Shown piece after piece: positions 22,440-34,346 of a stretch of 64,000 nucleotides of DNA. The translations under genes were made by a program, and so were the position numbers. The stretch is taken from assembly GCA_029204225.1 (NCBI GenBank), contig CM055100.1, positions 2,923,374 through 2,987,373 on the forward strand, written 5' to 3'. The stretch is from Diphasiastrum complanatum (taxonomy: Eukaryota > Streptophyta > Lycopodiopsida > Lycopodiales > Lycopodiaceae). The notes below the pieces were generated by a model. It worked only from the letters and a program-made list of their open reading frames with translations. It was not told the DNA's origin and did not search any database. The stretch's first letter is position 1; every line of letters begins with the position of its first letter.

Positions 22440-23160
22440 GATTAATGAATTCGAGAAACTTGGTCAAAAGTAGCAGATGCAACTAGACAAGTGCAATCTC
22501 AATTCGATGAGAAGATGAAAGCTTTGGAAGAGGTGCACGCTAATAGTGGTAAAGCAATTGAAAAGTTTGCTAAGACTTTTCCTAGTAGAGAAAATGTTTG
22601 GTGTGCGATCTGTGTCGGCAATCACACCATCAATGAGTGTCCAACAATCAAAAGACGGATGACAGATACTATTTGTCATATGTGCAACTCTACGGGACAC
22701 GAAACAACTTTTTTCTCGTTTAATCCTCGAATTATCCAGCAAAGAAACTTACTACCTATAAGGGACTTGATCCTATGAACCAGGCTTAAAACTTTGGCCT
22801 TGGATTTCCTGAATGACTAGCTTTGCCAGCTCCAAAAGCACAACATGCTCCTCCTGCGAATCTAACGGAACCAGACTTTTCAGTTGGTAATGAGCAATGG
22901 AATTACAATAATGATCAAGAAATTGGTCCTTCAGAGCCGTATGCCATTTATGTTGTCGCGCAACAACAACAAGCTAGACAATGGACCAAAGCACCACTTG
23001 GATGCTTTGCATGTGGAGAAAATCACAGAGTTGCAGAATGTCCGAACAAAGGAAAGTTTGTCCCATTTTGTAGAGAATGTGGTTATGGACATTGTTACAA
23101 GGATTGTCCAGCAAGACCAAAACCACCTCCGATTACTGCTCCATTGAATATAATATAATC
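22440..23160 (+). pseudogene. Gypsy gag C-terminus with four zinc knuckles
   Basis: Starts in a coiled-coil-like segment (EKMKALEEVHANSGKAIEKF). Two knuckles follow: CAICVGNHTINEC (CX2CX3HX4C) near 22605, and CHMCNSTGHETTFF (CX2CX4H, last Cys replaced) near 22675, followed by FNPRIIQQR. In another frame from 22823 come a Pro/Gln-rich linker and a second pair, CFACGENHRVAEC and CRECGYGHCYKDC, both CX2CX3HX4C. The first pair and its flanks are clearly homologous to 35110-35270 and 50005-50150. At least one frameshift separates the halves, near 22780. The capsid part upstream is not readable. The arrangement fits a Tat-like Ty3/gypsy lineage but is not assigned to a known family. Confidence 0.7.
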
Positions 23161-23559
23161 AAGCAAAGACCAGCAACTTAGCCTACTGAACCTGGCATAC
23201 CTTTGATGGTCGTTACCAGAGCTCATAAGCAAAAAGAAGTTTCAGTTGATCCAGTATCTGCTGAATCTACCCCATCTACTGATATACCTACTGCACAGGG
23301 GTGTATCCGAATCTCAGCTCAGGAAAGAGGAACTACCAGAACATGAGACTGTGTATTAAACAGTTGCAAGAAGAAGAGGCCTTGGAAGCTGCTGCAACCG
23401 AAGTACATAATCCACGAACAGATGTTTGTAGGGTGTAGCAAGGATATGGTGAGCAGTCATCCGCCTATCAAAAGGGTTAGAACACTTGGATAGGAGCCTG
23501 ACTTAGCCTAGTTGCAAGATTTAGATGTTTTTACTCTCTTTGCTAACACTACACCCCTT
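23161..23559 (+). other. Decayed continuation of gypsy gag region
   Basis: Contains KQLQEEEALEAAATEVHNP, similar in style and position to LLQEEETKTEHP downstream of the gag at 49-50 kb. No longer open. Confidence 0.4.
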
Positions 23560-23605
23560 TAATAACACTACCCCTTCCTACACTAACCGCACATACATCA
23601 TGATT

Positions 23606-23672
<67 letters not shown>

Positions 23673-24251
23673 GGGGGGGGGATTAGCTCATTTGCTCATT
23701 GTACAAGCTAATGGAGAAACGTAAACTATTGAAACCAAAAAGCATGAAACCTGAAAGCAAAAGCAAAACAACAATGGCATTAGCAAGCATGGAATAGCAA
23801 ATGAGGATGCTTCTTTTCAAATTGGTAGAGTTTCTTCCTTCTCATTAAGCATGTAAAATATGATACAAGTGGTGCCTTTTTATCAATGGGGAAGGCACTT
23901 GCCCCTTTATCCTATTGGTTACTCCTACTAATATGGACTCTTAATCTACACCATTCACTTTGAGTCCAATCTAATCCAAGGGTCTTAAAAAAGTACATTG
24001 GAAATCACATGATACATGTGGGTTTCACTTTGGACCCAACTTTGTAAGCCTATACTAAGTTTATTAACTTGGCATTGTGGCCTCAAGTTTTATTTATTTA
24101 ACAATAAGTCTTTTATTCTATTTACAACTTGACTTGTGTGCTTATTGGGCCATGGGCTTATACACGCATGACGCCACAACCCTCGCAACTATTTCTACTT
24201 TTTATTTTTCCAACTGTATTTATTTACAATATGTTGGAAATACCCCCAACA
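23560..24251 (-). mobile_element. Possible LTR remnant, minus orientation
   Basis: Read on the minus strand it begins TGTTGGGGGTATTTCCAACA, a TG start that folds back on itself, and carries CCAATAGG and GATAAAAAGG in promoter-like order before a long untranslated-looking stretch with a (TC)n/poly-C tract. No partner LTR or target duplication was found, so this is a tentative call. Confidence 0.3.
23608..23681. repeat. (GA)n followed by poly-G
   Basis: About 31 GA units, then AA and a run of about 11 G. The same order, GA then G, recurs at 44635. Confidence 0.95.
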
Positions 24252-24270
24252 ACGTTAATACTTAGTTACA

Positions 24271-24690
24271 CCATCATGAATAACCTTTCAAGATGACAAA
24301 ACCTGAAGCACCGCAAACAAAACTGATCGTGAATATTCTATCTAGCAAGATGGATATTACATTGGGAGAATTTCTTAAGCTGGTGCCAAAAGCAAAAGAA
24401 GTATTGGAATCAAGCTCTTGCAACAATAGATTGTACAACAGGCTATATGTGTCAACACGATAACCAATCAAAATTGAGACGTGAAATACAATAATGATCT
24501 GCCCATCTGTAATGCAATATTTGGGCATTACATATGAGAAAATTTTAAATCACATGGATCCTATGAGGTTTGGATTTCAAGAGATTCCTGATGGATGAAC
24601 CGACAATAAAACCGTCGAAAGCAATTATATCGAAGAAAGGAAAGCCTGCAGGACCAATGATGAAGAAACAAGCTAAGCAACATTATAATA
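24271..24690 (+). pseudogene. Short gypsy gag/protease-region fragment (plus)
   Basis: Reads MTKPEAPQTKLIVNILSSKM, then LGEFLKLVPKAKEVL, with stops soon after, in the style of the linker between gag and protease of Tat-like gypsy elements. It meets a minus-strand integrase fragment near 24690, so this is a junction of two scraps. Weak call. Confidence 0.4.
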
Positions 24691-25156
24691 CGGTCCTGAA
24701 ATGGGAAAAATCATCAAGAGAAGATTCCAAAGATGTACCGCCTCTATTGAAGTGTAGGCCACCAACACTAATTTCAAAACAGTGATATCCGTTGAAAAAT
24801 GTCCACCTCTCATTCCATCATGTGAAAACATGATTAGATCAGGTACTTCATTCGGTAAAACACATCTTCTAAAAATATTATCCATTGCACGACATTACAA
24901 TTGGCCCGCAATCAATTGATAAGGTTGTTCCTTAATAATGAATTGTTTCTTTTGTACTTTTGTCAAAGAATCGTTAGGTTGGCCTAACATCAGATATTCA
25001 ACAATATCTACTACCCAGTCAGGTACTACTTCAACATAAAACAACACAGCATCTGGTAGTTCATCATCCACTTCAGTGTTAACTGGTGTTGTCTCGATTC
25101 TTGAGACATGGTCTGCAAGATAATGCTATTTGCCTTTTCAAACCACTCAACAATGT
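24691..25156 (-). pseudogene. Ty3/gypsy integrase N-terminal fragment
   Basis: The minus strand reads TEVDDELPDAVLFYVEVVPD, WVVDIVEYLMLGQP, LTKVQKKQFIIK, PYQLIAGQL, stop, FRRCVLPNEVPDLIMFSHDG and MRGGHFS. This is the pre-integrase and zinc-binding HHCC start seen in Tat-type plant gypsy elements. It ends where the copia LTR fragment begins at 25157. Confidence 0.75.
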
Positions 25157-25633
25157 AGAAAAATCAGCATCTACACACACTACTGTATTTCATGTGTGTG
25201 GATCCAAAAATAGCAAATATAGATCATTCTACACATAGAATTGCAAGCAATCACAAGTATAGTGCACCAATGGATAGTAAAACCCAAGAGAACCATGTAT
25301 AAACATGAAATGAGATAGAGAGGAGAGAACATATGTCTCTCCACAAGTTACATCCTTTTATGGTTGGTCCAAACCCTATTTGGCCACTTGGATTTCCCAC
25401 CAAAATGCTAACCCAACTATTTTTGGGTCTAGATTCAAAGTACCCAACATTCAAATTTCAATCTAGTCAAACTAGACTTCTAACTTTCCCACACTTTCAA
25501 AAAGTGTCTATTCAAATGAAATTTAGACTAATGAACTTTGAAAAGTCAAACTCTAAGTCTAAAACCAATTTGGCCTCAATTTGCCAAATATAAAATTGTA
25601 GCAAATACGATCAAACTAGTTGAATCCTTCACA
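25157..25633 (-). repeat. Copia-A 3' LTR, truncated (minus copy)
   Basis: On the minus strand it starts TGTGAAGGATTCAACTAG right after the polyprotein end and a GAGGGAG purine tract. It is closely similar to 37812-38258. It stops short at 25157 (CTACATTG) without the CTTTCACA end seen at 58479, and has an internal deletion relative to that copy. Confidence 0.8.
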
Positions 25634-27410
25634 CTCCCTCTTCAACTAGTTTTAGCATAGGCTTTGATAACACTACAAGTGAAGTCTTATGCTTCATAAA
25701 CAAGTCCTTTTCCAATGATTTGGTGAAGATATCAGCTACACATTTCTTTGAGGACACATGTTGAAGCTCCATCTCCTTTGCAATGACTTGCTCCCTCACA
25801 AAATGATATTGCACCTCAATATGCTTGCTCCTAGCATGAAAGATAGGATTGGTTGCCAACCTTTGGGCTGATTAATTGTCACAAAAGATGATTCGGCTCT
25901 CTAAAAAATCCAGCAAGTGAAGATCCTTTATCATCCTCTTGATCCATACCATCTCCTTTGTGCAATGTGTAAGAGCTTTGTACTCGGCCTCACTAGATGA
26001 CAATGAGATAGTGGCTTGTTTCTTCAACATCCATGATATAGTTCCATCACCTATGAAAATACAATGAGCACTAATGGATTTTCTATTCATTTTATCTCCA
26101 TCATAGTCCAAATCTAAAAATCCAAAAAGATTAGATGATGATCCCTCATACAATATGCCAAAATCTCGAGTTGATGTACCTCAAAACTCATTTTTATAGC
26201 TTCCAATGCTCCTCACTAGGATCTTGCATGAATTGACTCAATCTTCCAACACAATAGCTCAGATCTGGTCTAGTAATGGTTAGATAGATGACTGAACTAA
26301 CTAGTTCTATAGAGAGTAATGTCCTTGAAGGATCTTTCACTACCTCTTATAGCTTTACACAAGACTCCATAGGTGTATTACTAGCTTTTGCATCTACCAT
26401 ATGAAATCTTTCTAGAATAGAATTAGCATACTTCTCTTGACAAATAAAAGTAGATTGAGAAGATCTAATGACTTCTATTCTTAAAATGTAATGAAAGTTA
26501 CCAAGATCATGCACCTCAAACTCCTTCCTAAGAGCACTCTTGATATCCTCCACATCTTGATTGTCTCCACCACTCAAGATGATATCATCCACATAGATTA
26601 GCAAGATGGTAACATCATTTCCAGCAAAACTACAATAAAGTTAATGATCATACTCACTCATTACAAAGCCTTGAGAGAGTAAAAAAGTGTTAAGCTTAGC
26701 ATACCTTGGTGCTTGCTTAAGGCCATACAAACTCTTATGTATTAGACAAACACGATTTGGCTTTGTTGATGAAATGTAGCTCTCAAGTTGATCCATGTAC
26801 ACTTCCTCCTCAAGATCACCATTCAAGAATGCATTTGTAATGTCCATTTGTCATAGATCCCATCCATAAAGTGTAGCAAGTGAGATGATGACTTACAATC
26901 TTTGCCACGGGTGCAAAGGTCTCATCATAGTCAATCCCTTGTTATTGAGCATATCCTTTTGCCACTAACCTTGCCTTGTACTTGTTGATAGATCCATCTT
27001 GGTTTGTCTTCACCTTGAAGATCCATTTGCATCCAATAGCTTCTTGTCCTTAGGTAACTCCACCAATCTCCATGTTCCATTCTTCATAAGAGCTTGATAC
27101 TCAAGATCCATTGCTACTTGGATCCACTCCTATTCTTTCCTTGCTTCATCTACACTTGTACATTCATCAAAAGAGGCTAGAAAAGCAACATAATTTCCAG
27201 AAACTACTTGCTTACGCTTTTCATCATAAGTGAGCCTTGAAGGTACTTGTCTTTCCCTTGATTTTCTCCTTGGCTATTGACTTGATGAAGGTAAGGTCCA
27301 TCATCATCACCATCCAAAGTAGGATCCTTTACATCAATATCAAGAATGTTAGATCCATCCACACCTTTATCAATCATGTTTGAAGACACTTTTGGAATGT
27401 TTCCCTCCTT
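25629..27410 (-). pseudogene. Copia-A 3' half of polyprotein (minus copy)
   Basis: Ty1/copia pol from the integrase-RT linker onward. In protein order from 27410 leftward: linker (VSSNMIDKGVDGSNILDID); RT (MDITNAFLNGDLEEEVYMDQ, YVDDIILSG with the YVDD box near 26590); and RNase H (SEAEYKALTHCTKEMVWIKR, NPIFHARSKHIEV, ADIFTKSLEKDLF) ending at 25629. Several stops and frameshifts break it. Its N-terminal half is absent; at 27410 it meets the plus copy head to head. Confidence 0.85.
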
Positions 27411-28779
27411 GCAACTCGGCCAAAGGAGGCTTGGGACATCCTTAAGACAATTTATGAGGCAAAGAACACATCAAGACTGCTCACACTTACAAATCAAATA
27501 TTTCTAAGCTATCAAAGAGTTGATGAGAGTGCTTCAAACTACGTCATGAGAGTTAAAGATCTTCACAAAGAATTAGCATGCATTGGAGATACTCTAAAGA
27601 ACAATAAACTTGTTCAAGTGATTTTTAATGGATTAAGAGATGAATATGAAAACATTGTTCAAACCTATGCTATCAGGGAGGAGCTACCAACATTGGAAAC
27701 TCTTCAAGGAGTTCTAATTGCTGAAGAAAGTAGGCAAGAGAACTAGATGTTGAGGATCAACAAACTCTCAATGAAGGATGGTGGAGATGACAAAGCACTC
27801 TTCACCAAGGACAAGTCAAGAGGTAGGGGCAAAGGACAACAACAACACTTCAAGAATGACAAGGACAAAGCCAAAGAAAGTGATGAGGATCAATCCTCAG
27901 AAGCTACAACATCCAATGGCAAGAAGAAGATGTCAAGAATCCAATGCTTTTTTTGTGGCAAGAAAGGCCACTATGCATCAAATTGTTTTAAGAAAAAAAA
28001 TCATTTTAAGCAAGCTAACCTTACTAATGAGGAAGAGTGTGAGTGATAGGTATGATTGTTTAATGCTTTCAAGTTTTTCATCTTTTCCTTTCAAAAGTGA
28101 AGAAATATGGTGGATAGATAGTGGGGCTAGTTCTCGTATGTCTAGTTCTAGAAATTCTTTCACAAATCTCATGCCTTATGAAGGTACAAAAAGAGCAATC
28201 TATATTGCAAATGATGTTCAGTATAGAATTGAAGGGATAGGGAGTATTCCATTGAATGCAGCAGCATCAAAGACTTTGTGTTTGCATGATGTACTTTATG
28301 TGCCTAAACTAACCAAGAACCTCGTTAGTGTTGGACAATTGTTTGATAGTGGTTTATATGTCAAGTTTCATGTTGACAAATGTGAAATATTTAGGGAGAA
28401 TGAAGTGATAGCTAGAGGATCTAGATTTGGAAAGCTTTACAAGTTAGATCCTAGAGAGAATGCTAACCTGTGTGATGTTGCTTATGAGACCAAGGTTCAT
28501 CAAGAAGATTTATGGCATAAAAGATTGGGTCATCCCAACTTCAAAGCCGTGTAATCAATAGTCAAGGAAGGAAAAGCAATTGGATTACCAAGGTCTATGA
28601 CAAAGGAGCTTCAACCTTGTGAAGCATGTGTATAATTGGCCAAAGCTCATAGAAGACCTTTTACAAGATCCAACATCAAGACTCATCAAACACTTGAGCT
28701 CGTGCATTCAGATGTTCACTTCTCTTCTTCCAAGAGCAAAGGAGGAGCAATATGTTTTGTGTCCTTCATAGATGATTAC
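27411..28779 (+). pseudogene. Copia-A gag, protease and integrase N-terminus (plus copy)
   Basis: Begins mid-gag (EAWDILKTIYEAKNTSRLL, frame from about 27440), with a stop at 27744-27746. The CCHC knuckle CFFCGKKGHYASNC lies near 27946. A frameshift near 28040 leads to the protease IWWIDSGASSRM (catalytic Asp-Ser-Gly). Then come the pre-integrase LWHKRLGHPNF, a stop at 28552, and the integrase zinc region up to CFVSFIDDY at 28779, where foreign gypsy sequence begins. The 5' LTR and gag start are missing. The polyprotein resumes at 35400. Confidence 0.85.
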
Positions 28780-28784
28780 CCTTC

Positions 28785-29541
28785 CGCGAGTGATCCAGAC
28801 CATGATTGATGAGAAGACTGCAATGGAGAAGTGCATCTCTGAATTGGGATCGAAAAACACTCTGATCAGCCAGAAAGTCATCCAGTTGAATAGAGAGCCC
28901 AAGATCACCAACAACATGAAGCAAAGTCAGAAGAGGAGTTGAAAAAGGCCAAGAAATATGTTGAGACCTTGGATGGATGTGTGGGCACGCTCCAGAACAC
29001 TCTGACAACTACGCAAGATCAAGTGGATAAGACTGTTTGGGATGCAAAACAACAAGTGTTGCTATTACAAGGGCCACTAGATATGGAAAACCTGGATCGA
29101 GAAAGGATCCAAGGTGAATTGGATGCCACAAAATTGGAGAGAGATACTTATCTCAGTGCCAAATCATCTTGTACCACCAAAAGAGGTCTGTTATCTATTC
29201 AAAAAGGTCGAGACCTATCACAAAGCATTGGCCAAGTTTCAGGGCCGATTTGACATATTCAAACAAACGGCATCAGCTAAGTTGGCAAAGGCAAAGACCA
29301 CTATCAAAGAATACAAAAAAGTTGTCGCTCAAGTTCTAGAAACAACCCCTCAGATCCCGGTACCATTCTTGTCAGCTTTCTCGCCTCAACAACAAGATCA
29401 GGGAGAAATAATTACTGGAATGGATCAAGGGCCACATGAAGAAGAAACCACCATGGCTTCTCAAGCCACAAAAGTGGGTCCATCTACAAAAATGACCAGG
29501 ACCTTATTCCAGAAACCGGTCACCATCAAGGAAGAGATCTA
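28785..29541 (+). CDS. Coiled-coil extra frame of gypsy element, broken
   Basis: Two overlapping frames (28939-29253 and 29114-29542) and an open lead-in from about 28790 together encode a Lys/Glu/Gln-rich protein with long heptad-like stretches (KKAKKYVETLDG, LQNTLTTTQDQVDKTV, then TASAKLAKAKTTIKEYKK), ending in a Pro/Gln-rich tail. One frameshift near 29200 splits it. It lies 3' of where pol would be and before the repeat-rich 3' region; some plant Tat/Ogre-type elements carry extra open reading frames. Its function is unknown, and no enzyme motif was seen. It could be structural. The start codon is uncertain. Confidence 0.5.
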
Positions 29542-29749
29542 GACATTTCTACATCCATCCACATGAGTCCTCGAGGGATGGCTGGGTGATAAAGTTCAAG
29601 GCATCATAGATAGAAACGTGCAAGGAATTGGATAAGCATTGGGTGAGCAACCACCATGGTGAAGAACAATTTTGAGAAAGCTCTAGATTCAATAAGGAGC
29701 TATGTTACGAGCCCTCGCCAACTCTGGGTGGATCCATACTACGCTTTGA

Positions 29750-32140
29750 TTCCTGATTTGGATCGAGGAATGAACAAGAGAATTTGATTCCTCCTAACTC
29801 AAAATAGGCTTGAGTTGTGAAGTTCAAGTGGCATCTATAGTTCTCTCTATCACAAACATGACTAAAAGATTATGTATATTGGACATTTTTTTTATTGATT
29901 TTAGTTTGTGTTTGGATTTTATTGTTTAAGGTCCATAGACTACCATATTGAAATCTCACATTATTTCTTTTTCTATATAATGTATAATTAGCATGAATGA
30001 GTGGAGATCCTATTCTTTAAAGTCGCATAAGGAGTTACATAAAAACCTCACATTTGGTAATCAAATCTTCAGTATATAAACAAAAAATGTACAATTTCCA
30101 TGAATATGTAATTCCATTCAATTCCTGGTTGAAGTTCAAATCTTGGTTGAGTGAATGTATGACAAAAATACATACCTTGAATCTAGTTTAATGTAAAAGA
30201 ATATACCTCTTAGGAGAAAAGCTTTGTCAGTAAGACATGGTTTAAGACTTCTTCTGGCTGTGAATCCATCTTCTTAGCATTGCTATAAAAACACGATACT
30301 TCTAACTCGAACCAGGTTTGAGTTTGAAGTATCTACATGACATCCAGAAGTTCTTGGCTTGAACATGATAATTCTAACTCGAACTAGGTTCCAGCTTGAA
30401 GTATCTACGTGACATCCAGAAGTTCTTGGCTCGAACATAACTAGTGTTTGGATGATCAGAATAGTGTCCATGCACCTCAATCCTAGTTGAACTCGTGTTG
30501 TTGTTTTAAAATACTATCTGTAGATTTATTACATTAAACATTGGATACAATAGTGTGCCTTTAACTCGAACCTGGTTTGAGTTGTGAATCAAAACATGCT
30601 GGTATTACTAAAAAAAATGTAACATCAACTAAGGATGTTATTGGAAGGAAATGAATGTACTATATCCCATATTTTGAGGTGCTTAGCTGGTTCAGCAACT
30701 TGAGATTTTTGGTCTGGATCGAGGAATGAACAAGAGAATTTGCCTTCTAACTCAAAATAGGCTCGAGGTGTGAGTGTTTATGTGGCTTTGAAACATATTT
30801 CTATCACAAACATGACTAAAAGATCAGGTGAAATGAACATTTTTAATTTACTTTAATCTGTGTGGGGATTTTATTCTTTAAGGTCCAATAAAGATTTATA
30901 TTGAAATTTCACATTAGGTAGGTAGCTACTCCTTATATCAGATAGAATGTATAATTACCATGAATGAGTAATTGAATTTGATTCCTACTTCATATTATAA
31001 ATGGATGTATGTTAAAAACATATATCTTGAACCAATTTCAATGTAAAAAACTACGCCTCTTACATTGTCATCGGTTTAAGGCTACTTAAGGCATGAAACT
31101 ATCTAACAAAGCATTACCAAAAAAAATATCACTTCGAACTCGAACCATGTTCGAGTTATAAAGTGTTAATGTAGCATACACAAGTTCTCGCTCAAACATA
31201 ATTGGTTCTTGGAGTGATAACACCATCTATAATTGTTTCTCAACTCAAAAATTTAGTACAACTACTGTTGTTGCTCTTAAGTACTATGTATAGATTTTTG
31301 ACATCAATCATTCAAAAAATACCGTGCCTTTAACTCGAACCTGGGTCGAGTTGTGAATTATAACTTGCTAGAATTTCTAGAAACAAATGTAACATCGACC
31401 AAAAATAGTCCTAATTCGAATAGGGTTAGACTTGTGGAGCGTTCATGTGGCATTTACATTTTCTCCCATCACCACCATGATTAAAAGATTAGGAAAAATT
31501 AACTTTGTTTAATTTGTTTTAGTCCAGTCATGAAGATCCTATTCGTTAAGGTCCAATAAAAACTATTCATTATATCAAGCAAAATGTATGAATACCATAA
31601 TTGAGTAATTCCATTCAATCCCTAATTCAAGTTGTGGTAGGTTGTGTATCTAGTTTCGGTATAAAAACCACCCTCTTAGGAGAAAGACATTATCATCAAG
31701 ATATGGTTTAACGGCATCCAATAATTACAACTCGGACCTGGTTCGAGTTGCTATCTCAAATCTAGTACAAGTCATGAATTGTGAACATAAGTTGGGTAGG
31801 TTCTTATGGAACAAACCAGCAAGTTTTTGTTGTGATGTCGGAATACACAAGTCACAGAAGTCAAACCACATTCGGGCTAAAAGCACATTGCCTTTGGTAG
31901 TGAATGTTGCCATGATATTCAAATGATATTCAAAAGAAGACATCATAAGTTGGACCAGGTTTGAGGTGTTTGAAAATCATAGATGATAGGATCATTCCAA
32001 AACTATAAATCTTTTGAGTGAATCTAACTTGAACTATACCTGCTGGTACCACGTCCTAACCAAATTGAGTCGAGTTTTTCTTCTATGCAAGTTACTAGAA
32101 GTTTTCTTATATAATGTATGTATCAATGTTTGCTCAAATC
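29750..32140 (+). repeat. Diverged tandem repeats carrying palindrome AACTCGAAC..GTTCGAGTT
   Basis: Three diverged units start near 29757, 30712 and 31395. Shared landmarks in order are GGATCGAGGAATGAACAAGAG (first two units), CTATCACAAACATGACTAAAAGAT, TTTAAGGTCCA, AATGTATAATTA and CTCTTAGGAGAAA. Within them the imperfect palindrome with consensus AACTCGAACCTGGTTCGAGT recurs about a dozen times (for example 30304, 30374, 30563, 31137, 31333, 31729). No long frame is open. Position just upstream of the purine tract and LTR fits the variable, repeat-prone 3' untranslated region of Tat/Ogre-type elements. Confidence 0.75.
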
Positions 32141-32200
32141 ACAGTTCAAACCAGGCCAAGGGTTTGAACTGCTGAAACTGCTATTTCCATGCCTGGGCCC

Positions 32201-32210
32201 AAGGAGAGAG
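32201..32210 (+). other. Polypurine tract
   Basis: AAGGAGAGAG lies six bases before the TG start of the LTR at 32217, the place where plus-strand synthesis is primed. Confidence 0.6.
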
Positions 32211-32216
32211 ATAACA

Positions 32217-33149
32217 TGTTTTCTAAAGTTGTTGGAGGGTTTGCAGATCCCGAGGCAACCCTAACCCTAGTTAATAAGTGAGAGGGATTTGGCACCCTGC
32301 GCGTGTAAGTCCAACCCAATGATCACATAGTTATTTGATAATCAGAAAGTCAATAAAAGGACTTTAGGCCTTTTTGCAGGACTTTTAATGTCGCAGGGCC
32401 TAAATGTCAAGTTAGTGAATAAAGTTGGGTTTCCTTCCAATTTGAATGGGTTCCCACTCTTTTTTAAATTTAAATAATCAGGAAGGCAGAATTGGACCAA
32501 TAGGATTCAGAGCCTAGGGTCCTCCTCTCTACTATAAAAAGGGACCAACTCGAGTTCCTACACATGTACATATCTTCATTTCAATAAAGTAGATTGGTTC
32601 TCCTGTGAAATGGATTTATGAATGTCCTTGCTCTCTATCACTTTTCCTCCATCCCTCATGCTTTTATTGTGTTTTGTTAATTGTTGGACTTGATTGCACA
32701 AATCTTAGGAGAGCTCCTTGGAAATTCAAGTTAAGTGGCTAGGTGTATCTTTGAATCCTGATGCACTTCAAGGTAGCTTAAACAGGAAAGCATTGAAAAA
32801 TGTCTACAAGGAACTCTAGACATTATGAAAGTACAATTGCTACTTCTAGACACTTCTATCCCAAGTATAAACTTTAGGAAGCCTAGATCTACCATCTTGT
32901 GAGAGAGGAAGGGAGAGAGAGAAAGAGTAAGCTATCTTCATTGTGGATCTTAGTGTTAATGGATGTAGTGTTAATGCTTAGGTTCAATGGATGTTAGAGT
33001 TAGACGTGAATCTTTCATTCATGCTGAAATTTGAACTATGCTATCACTCTCATGGGAACGAACCTACGCGTGACAATTAAATTCATCTCCTTGATGCTAG
33101 ATTGATTAGATCTTGGGTTGAGGATAGGCAAGGAAAGAAACCCACTACA
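32217..33149 (+). repeat. LTR of permuted gypsy element (single copy)
   Basis: Begins TGTTTTCTAAAG and ends CCCACTACA, 933 bp. A TATA-type CTATAAAAAGGG at 32532 and AATAAAG near 32583 fit a promoter and polyadenylation region. Only one LTR is present, with 3'-type sequence on its left and 5'-type sequence on its right. Confidence 0.65.
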
Positions 33150-33153
33150 ACTT

Positions 33154-33171
33154 TGGTGCTGTTGCTGGGGA
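33154..33171 (+). other. Primer-binding site, tRNA-Asp type
   Basis: TGGTGCTGTTGCTGGGGA matches the plant tRNA-Asp primer site TGGCGCCGTTGCCGGGGA except for three C-to-T changes, all at CpG positions, as expected from methylated-cytosine decay. tRNA-Asp priming is known for Athila/Tat-type gypsy elements. Confidence 0.7.
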
Positions 33172-34346
33172 GCTACGCCAATATTTTAGTTTGCATCATG
33201 GTTGTTGCATGGTTAGCTTGCATTAGGCATCTCGTCGTGGCATGAATAGTGTTAAATCTACATTTAGGATTAGTTTGGGAGTGATTTTGCTTGATTTGAG
33301 TGGATTTGCTTGTTTAAAATCTAATCTAATTGTGAAACAAGGAAAGCTATTCAGATCACCAATTTTAAAATCCATTTGGGTCTGAGATATAAAAAAAAAC
33401 AACAAAAATCGATCAAATCTACCAGATTTTGGTCAAAATGAGGCAAAAATCGTCATCAGAACTAGTACTTTTTACCCTCTTTTAGGAATGTTCACCAAGT
33501 TGCAGATACCTTCGGTTTTGATCACAAAACTTTCAGTTTGAAGGGCGAACAATCCTTCCTAGCAGATTTTCAGAAACATCAGAAAAACCATCAAAAAACA
33601 CCAAAAAATCATCAAAACCCTAAAAATATAAAAAAAGAACCTTCGTCCGATTGACTGTGCATAGGTGTGATTCACATCTATCTACTGCCAGGTCGACGAA
33701 GAATAATATCAGAAATAGAAGGTTTCTCAGAGGATCAGTTGTCATATTGTCATATTTTTGGCAAAAAAAAGTCTCTTTTTTGCAAAAAATACCAGTATTA
33801 CTCTTGATTCTTCGCCAAAACCTTCGTCGAGTTTCCAAATCATTCTATTTATAGTAAATTACTATATTTGAGTTTGACAAACATTCATCCTATCCAAATC
33901 ATACCCTCGTCAAACTACAGAAACTATGTTTTTGTGTGCCAGAAACCTTCGCCGGTTTTACCCTAGTTTGATCTGTGTCAGATTCTGAGTCTGAGAGGTA
34001 GGCGAAGGTTATTTCCTTAGAATTTGTCAGAAAAACCTGATTAGAGAGTTTTTACCAAAAATAACATTGTTGAACCTTTGTCGAGTCAAGCTTTGCCTAG
34101 GTAACTTTTGCCAGTTCTTTTTTTAGGTTCTGATTTTATTTTGGGACGAATCTGTTACAATTTGATTTTGATTCTAAATTTTCTTTCATTTTTGAGAAGT
34201 ATCAATTGGTTGATTTTTGGAATCTTTTTCACGGTATAAGAATCTGATTCTTGTCAAGTGGAAGAGATCTAGAATATCTGATCTGAGATAGTTTTGATTG
34301 AAAATCTAGATCCAATCTCTTTGTCTGTTTGATTTAATCTGTAAAG
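33172..34346 (+). other. Gypsy leader, non-coding
   Basis: About 1.2 kb between primer site and gag. AT-rich, with repeated AACCTTCG and TTCGTCGA-like words and A-rich tracts. No open frame of note. Confidence 0.5.

Noticed and set aside
24570-24785. Lys-rich plus-strand frame as a small gene
   Set aside because: Much of it is antisense to the clearer integrase fragment, or decayed gypsy linker.
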